Of a DNA stretch of 7,780 nucleotides, positions 6,345-7,780 are shown piece by piece. Numbering within the stretch: position 1 is the first letter of the stretch; every line of letters begins with the position of its first letter. The position numbers and the translations under genes are program-made. The stretch spans positions 1 through 7,780 of the forward strand of contig JAGBEM010000056.1 of the NCBI GenBank assembly GCA_017936985.1. Reading direction: 5' to 3'. The notes beneath the pieces are model-generated. The model did no database searches and was not told where the DNA came from. It saw only the letters and a list, made by a program, of their open reading frames with translations. The stretch comes from Oscillospiraceae bacterium. Its GTDB lineage: Bacteria > Bacillota_A > Clostridia > Oscillospirales > Oscillospiraceae.

Positions 6345-7439
6345 ATGTGGGACACCATTCAGAAACTGGAATACCGGGCGCGGGCGGGAATTGCGGATGC
6401 CCGGGAGGAACTGAATACCAGACTGACGGATCGGCTGGAGCTGCCCTTATCCGGGCTTCATGGAGAAAAGCTGTTTCTGACCGGCGTGGCGGTCCTGCGG
6501 AAAAAAGAAGCGGAGCTGGATGCCCTGTATCAGCAGCTTCCGGAACATCGGGGAACGCGGGATACCATTCTGCTGGATGCCTGGTCCTCTGCCACCATTG
6601 AGGGGGCCAGAACCACGGTTCAGCGGGTGCGGGAATGCTTCGACAATCCAAAGACCAAGGATGACCGCATGGTGGTGAACACCATCGCCGGGAGTCATTA
6701 CGCCTATGCGCACCCCATCACGCCCCAGAATATCCGGACGCTGTGGGAGAAGGTGGTGGATGGGGTTTGTGAGAATGAGAACTGCCGGGGAACCCTGTAC
6801 CGGGATGATATGGTTGTCATCGGCTCGGCAGATCGGATCGTCCATGTTCCGGCAGAGCCTGCGCAGCTGCCGGAATCTATGGGGCAGTGGTTTGCTTACA
6901 CAGAAACGGATTCTGTGGATTACCTGATTCGCTCCTTTGTGGCGCATTTCTACTTTGTGTATCTGCATCCTTTCTGTGACGGAAACGGCAGAACCGCCAG
7001 AATCCTGAATGCATCCCAGCTGTACCATGCCGGGTATCGGAAGATGAAAAACCTGCCCCTGTCCAGCGCCATCAACAACCAACTCAGCGGCTATTACAGC
7101 AGTCTGGCGGATTCTGAGACAGTCCTGAGTGGTACCCAGGACAAATGGCTGGATCTATCTCCCATTGTATCCTTCATGATGGATGCCTTTGAGCACTGCC
7201 TGATCGATGCAGCGCTGGCTGCCAATGCTCTCACAGAGGCTGAGAAGAAGCTGCTGGAGCGGATGAACCATGCAGGCATCCACGCGGAAATCACAACAAA
7301 AAAAGCCGCTGGCATTCTCCAAATGTCTGACAGCGGCACCAGAGCTGTGCTGAATGGTTTGGTGAATAAGGGGTATCTGACGGTGGAGAAGGACGGCATT
7401 CCCTATGTCTACCGACTCCATCAGCACATACCGGAATAA
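6345..7439 (+). CDS. Fic family protein (AMP-transferase, class II self-inhibited)
   Basis: Fic enzymes usually transfer AMP from ATP to Ser, Thr or Tyr hydroxyls of target proteins. ATG 6345 (364 residues) follows a run of seven G at 6331-6337. The core motif HPFCDGNGRTAR at 208-219 has the catalytic His208, the Asp212 metal ligand, and the Gly-Asn-Gly-Arg anion-binding loop ending at Arg219, all intact. SATIEG at 82-87 is the inhibitory (S/T)xxxE(G/N) helix placed N-terminal to the Fic core, which makes it class II: Glu86 would block ATP until released. A flap-like segment (about 145-180, GTLYRDDMVVIGSADRIVHV) precedes the core. Residues about 296-358 form a winged-helix domain (TTKKAAGILQMSDSGTRAVL, then GYLTVEKDGIPYVYRL), typical of larger Fic proteins and perhaps used for DNA binding or autoregulation. 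Length and order suit the family. It has its own promoter and a strong terminator, so it is monocistronic. The target is unknown; a toxin-type or housekeeping signalling role cannot be told apart here. Confidence 0.95.
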   Translation: MWDTIQKLEYRARAGIADAREELNTRLTDRLELPLSGLHGEKLFLTGVAVLRKKEAELDALYQQLPEHRGTRDTILLDAWSSATIEGARTTVQRVRECFDNPKTKDDRMVVNTIAGSHYAYAHPITPQNIRTLWEKVVDGVCENENCRGTLYRDDMVVIGSADRIVHVPAEPAQLPESMGQWFAYTETDSVDYLIRSFVAHFYFVYLHPFCDGNGRTARILNASQLYHAGYRKMKNLPLSSAINNQLSGYYSSLADSETVLSGTQDKWLDLSPIVSFMMDAFEHCLIDAALAANALTEAEKKLLERMNHAGIHAEITTKKAAGILQMSDSGTRAVLNGLVNKGYLTVEKDGIPYVYRLHQHIPE

Positions 7440-7443
7440 GAAA

Positions 7444-7482
7444 AGAGCTTGCTGCCAGAGTAGGACAGCAAGCTCTATTTTG
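7444..7482 (+). terminator. Rho-independent terminator after the Fic gene
   Basis: AGAGCTTGCTG (7444-7454) pairs perfectly with CAGCAAGCTCT (7466-7476) across an 11-base loop, followed by ATTTTG. It starts 4 bases after the Fic stop codon. The A-run before the stem could also serve leftward transcription, making it possibly bidirectional. Confidence 0.85.
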
Positions 7483-7497
7483 CACACCATTTCTACA

Positions 7498-7779
7498 CCA
7501 AAATGGCGTGAGGATATCGACATTTCCGTGACTCTGCTCAAACCGCTGTACAGCCTCCACCAGAGACTTGCTGGTCACTTGCACATAACGCTCCAAGGTT
7601 GTAGGTTTGTCCCCAAAGCAGTTGAAGAACCTTGAGAGATATAATGGTCCCCTTGTCAAGACCACTCTTGAAGAAATAATCGTGAACACATTCTGACTTT
7701 GGCCGTGCCCGAGCCTAGATGTTATGAGTTTGGAAGCTCCAGCCGCCTGCGTCAGCAGTTTGCCTTGACAGGGCGTGAC
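7498..7779 (-). pseudogene. Decayed tyrosine recombinase (integrase) C-terminus
   Basis: The minus strand has an open frame from 7779 leftward that runs through the Fic terminator without its own stop. The part at about 7644-7498 reads PLYLSRFF, then GDKPTTLERYVQVTSKSL, then VEAVQRFEQ. This resembles the last helix and catalytic tyrosine of tyrosine recombinases, where the pattern is L-G-H-x(5-6)-T-T-L-x-x-Y-x-x-V-T, often ending AV..FE. The catalytic Tyr would be encoded at 7585-7587. The expected His after the Gly is Asp and the Gly-Tyr spacing is one short. A separate LGH occurs upstream (near 7707) with the wrong context, and no R-x-x-R/HxxR box is visible, so the gene is broken or only distantly similar. 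It suggests a past integration event; I rate it moderate at best. Confidence 0.4.
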
Positions 7780-7780
7780 C

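Noticed and set aside
6447..7082. Long minus-strand open frame opposite the Fic gene
   Set aside because: It is the shadow of a GC-rich gene whose + strand product has an intact Fic motif; no domain is recognisable in the antisense product.
1..7780. CRISPR array, tRNA or rRNA genes
   Set aside because: No regularly spaced short repeats and no tRNA- or rRNA-like stretches were seen on either strand by eye.

Overview
The window looks like an accessory region of a Gram-positive, probably gut-dwelling Clostridia-type (Firmicutes) genome. The reasons are purine-rich Shine-Dalgarno sites, mixed ATG/GTG/TTG-type starts, moderate GC, and protein families (a very large DUF3320-type helicase, a SAP-domain protein, a small SANT-like protein, a Fic protein) that recur in such genomes. 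This assignment is an inference from style and family recall, not from a search. All genes that appear intact lie on the + strand.

Region 1 (1-4005) is the 3' part of a giant superfamily-1 (Upf1/COG1112-like) helicase. All the helicase motifs are present, followed by a Vsr/MTES_1575-like nuclease domain and a C-terminal DUF3320 domain. Its N-terminus lies before the window.

Region 2 (about 4006-5846) holds two genes packed closely behind the helicase. The first encodes an unrecognised protein built of three 63-residue repeats. Its first repeat extends well upstream of the first canonical start codon, so the gene either starts at an unusual codon (ATT at 4050) or carries a one-base indel in the GGGG run at 4057-4060. 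The second encodes a 346-residue SAP-domain protein, 12 bases after the repeat protein's stop. The three genes look like one transcription unit. A helicase-nuclease, a solenoid-like scaffold and a putative nucleic-acid-binding protein in a row would suit a genome-defence or DNA-processing system, but this is inference only.

Region 3 (5847-6275) has a good sigma-70-type promoter (CTGACA-17-TAGAAT) with a perfect palindrome over the -10 box. It drives a small protein of about 119 residues with a SANT/Myb-like helix-turn-helix C-terminus.

Region 4 (6289-7482) is a self-contained Fic unit: its own promoter, a 364-residue Fic AMP-transferase with an intact active site and a built-in N-terminal inhibitory motif, and a strong hairpin terminator.

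Region 5 (7483-7780) has no intact gene. The minus strand there carries what looks like the decayed C-terminus of a tyrosine recombinase, suggesting that a mobile element inserted or ended here.
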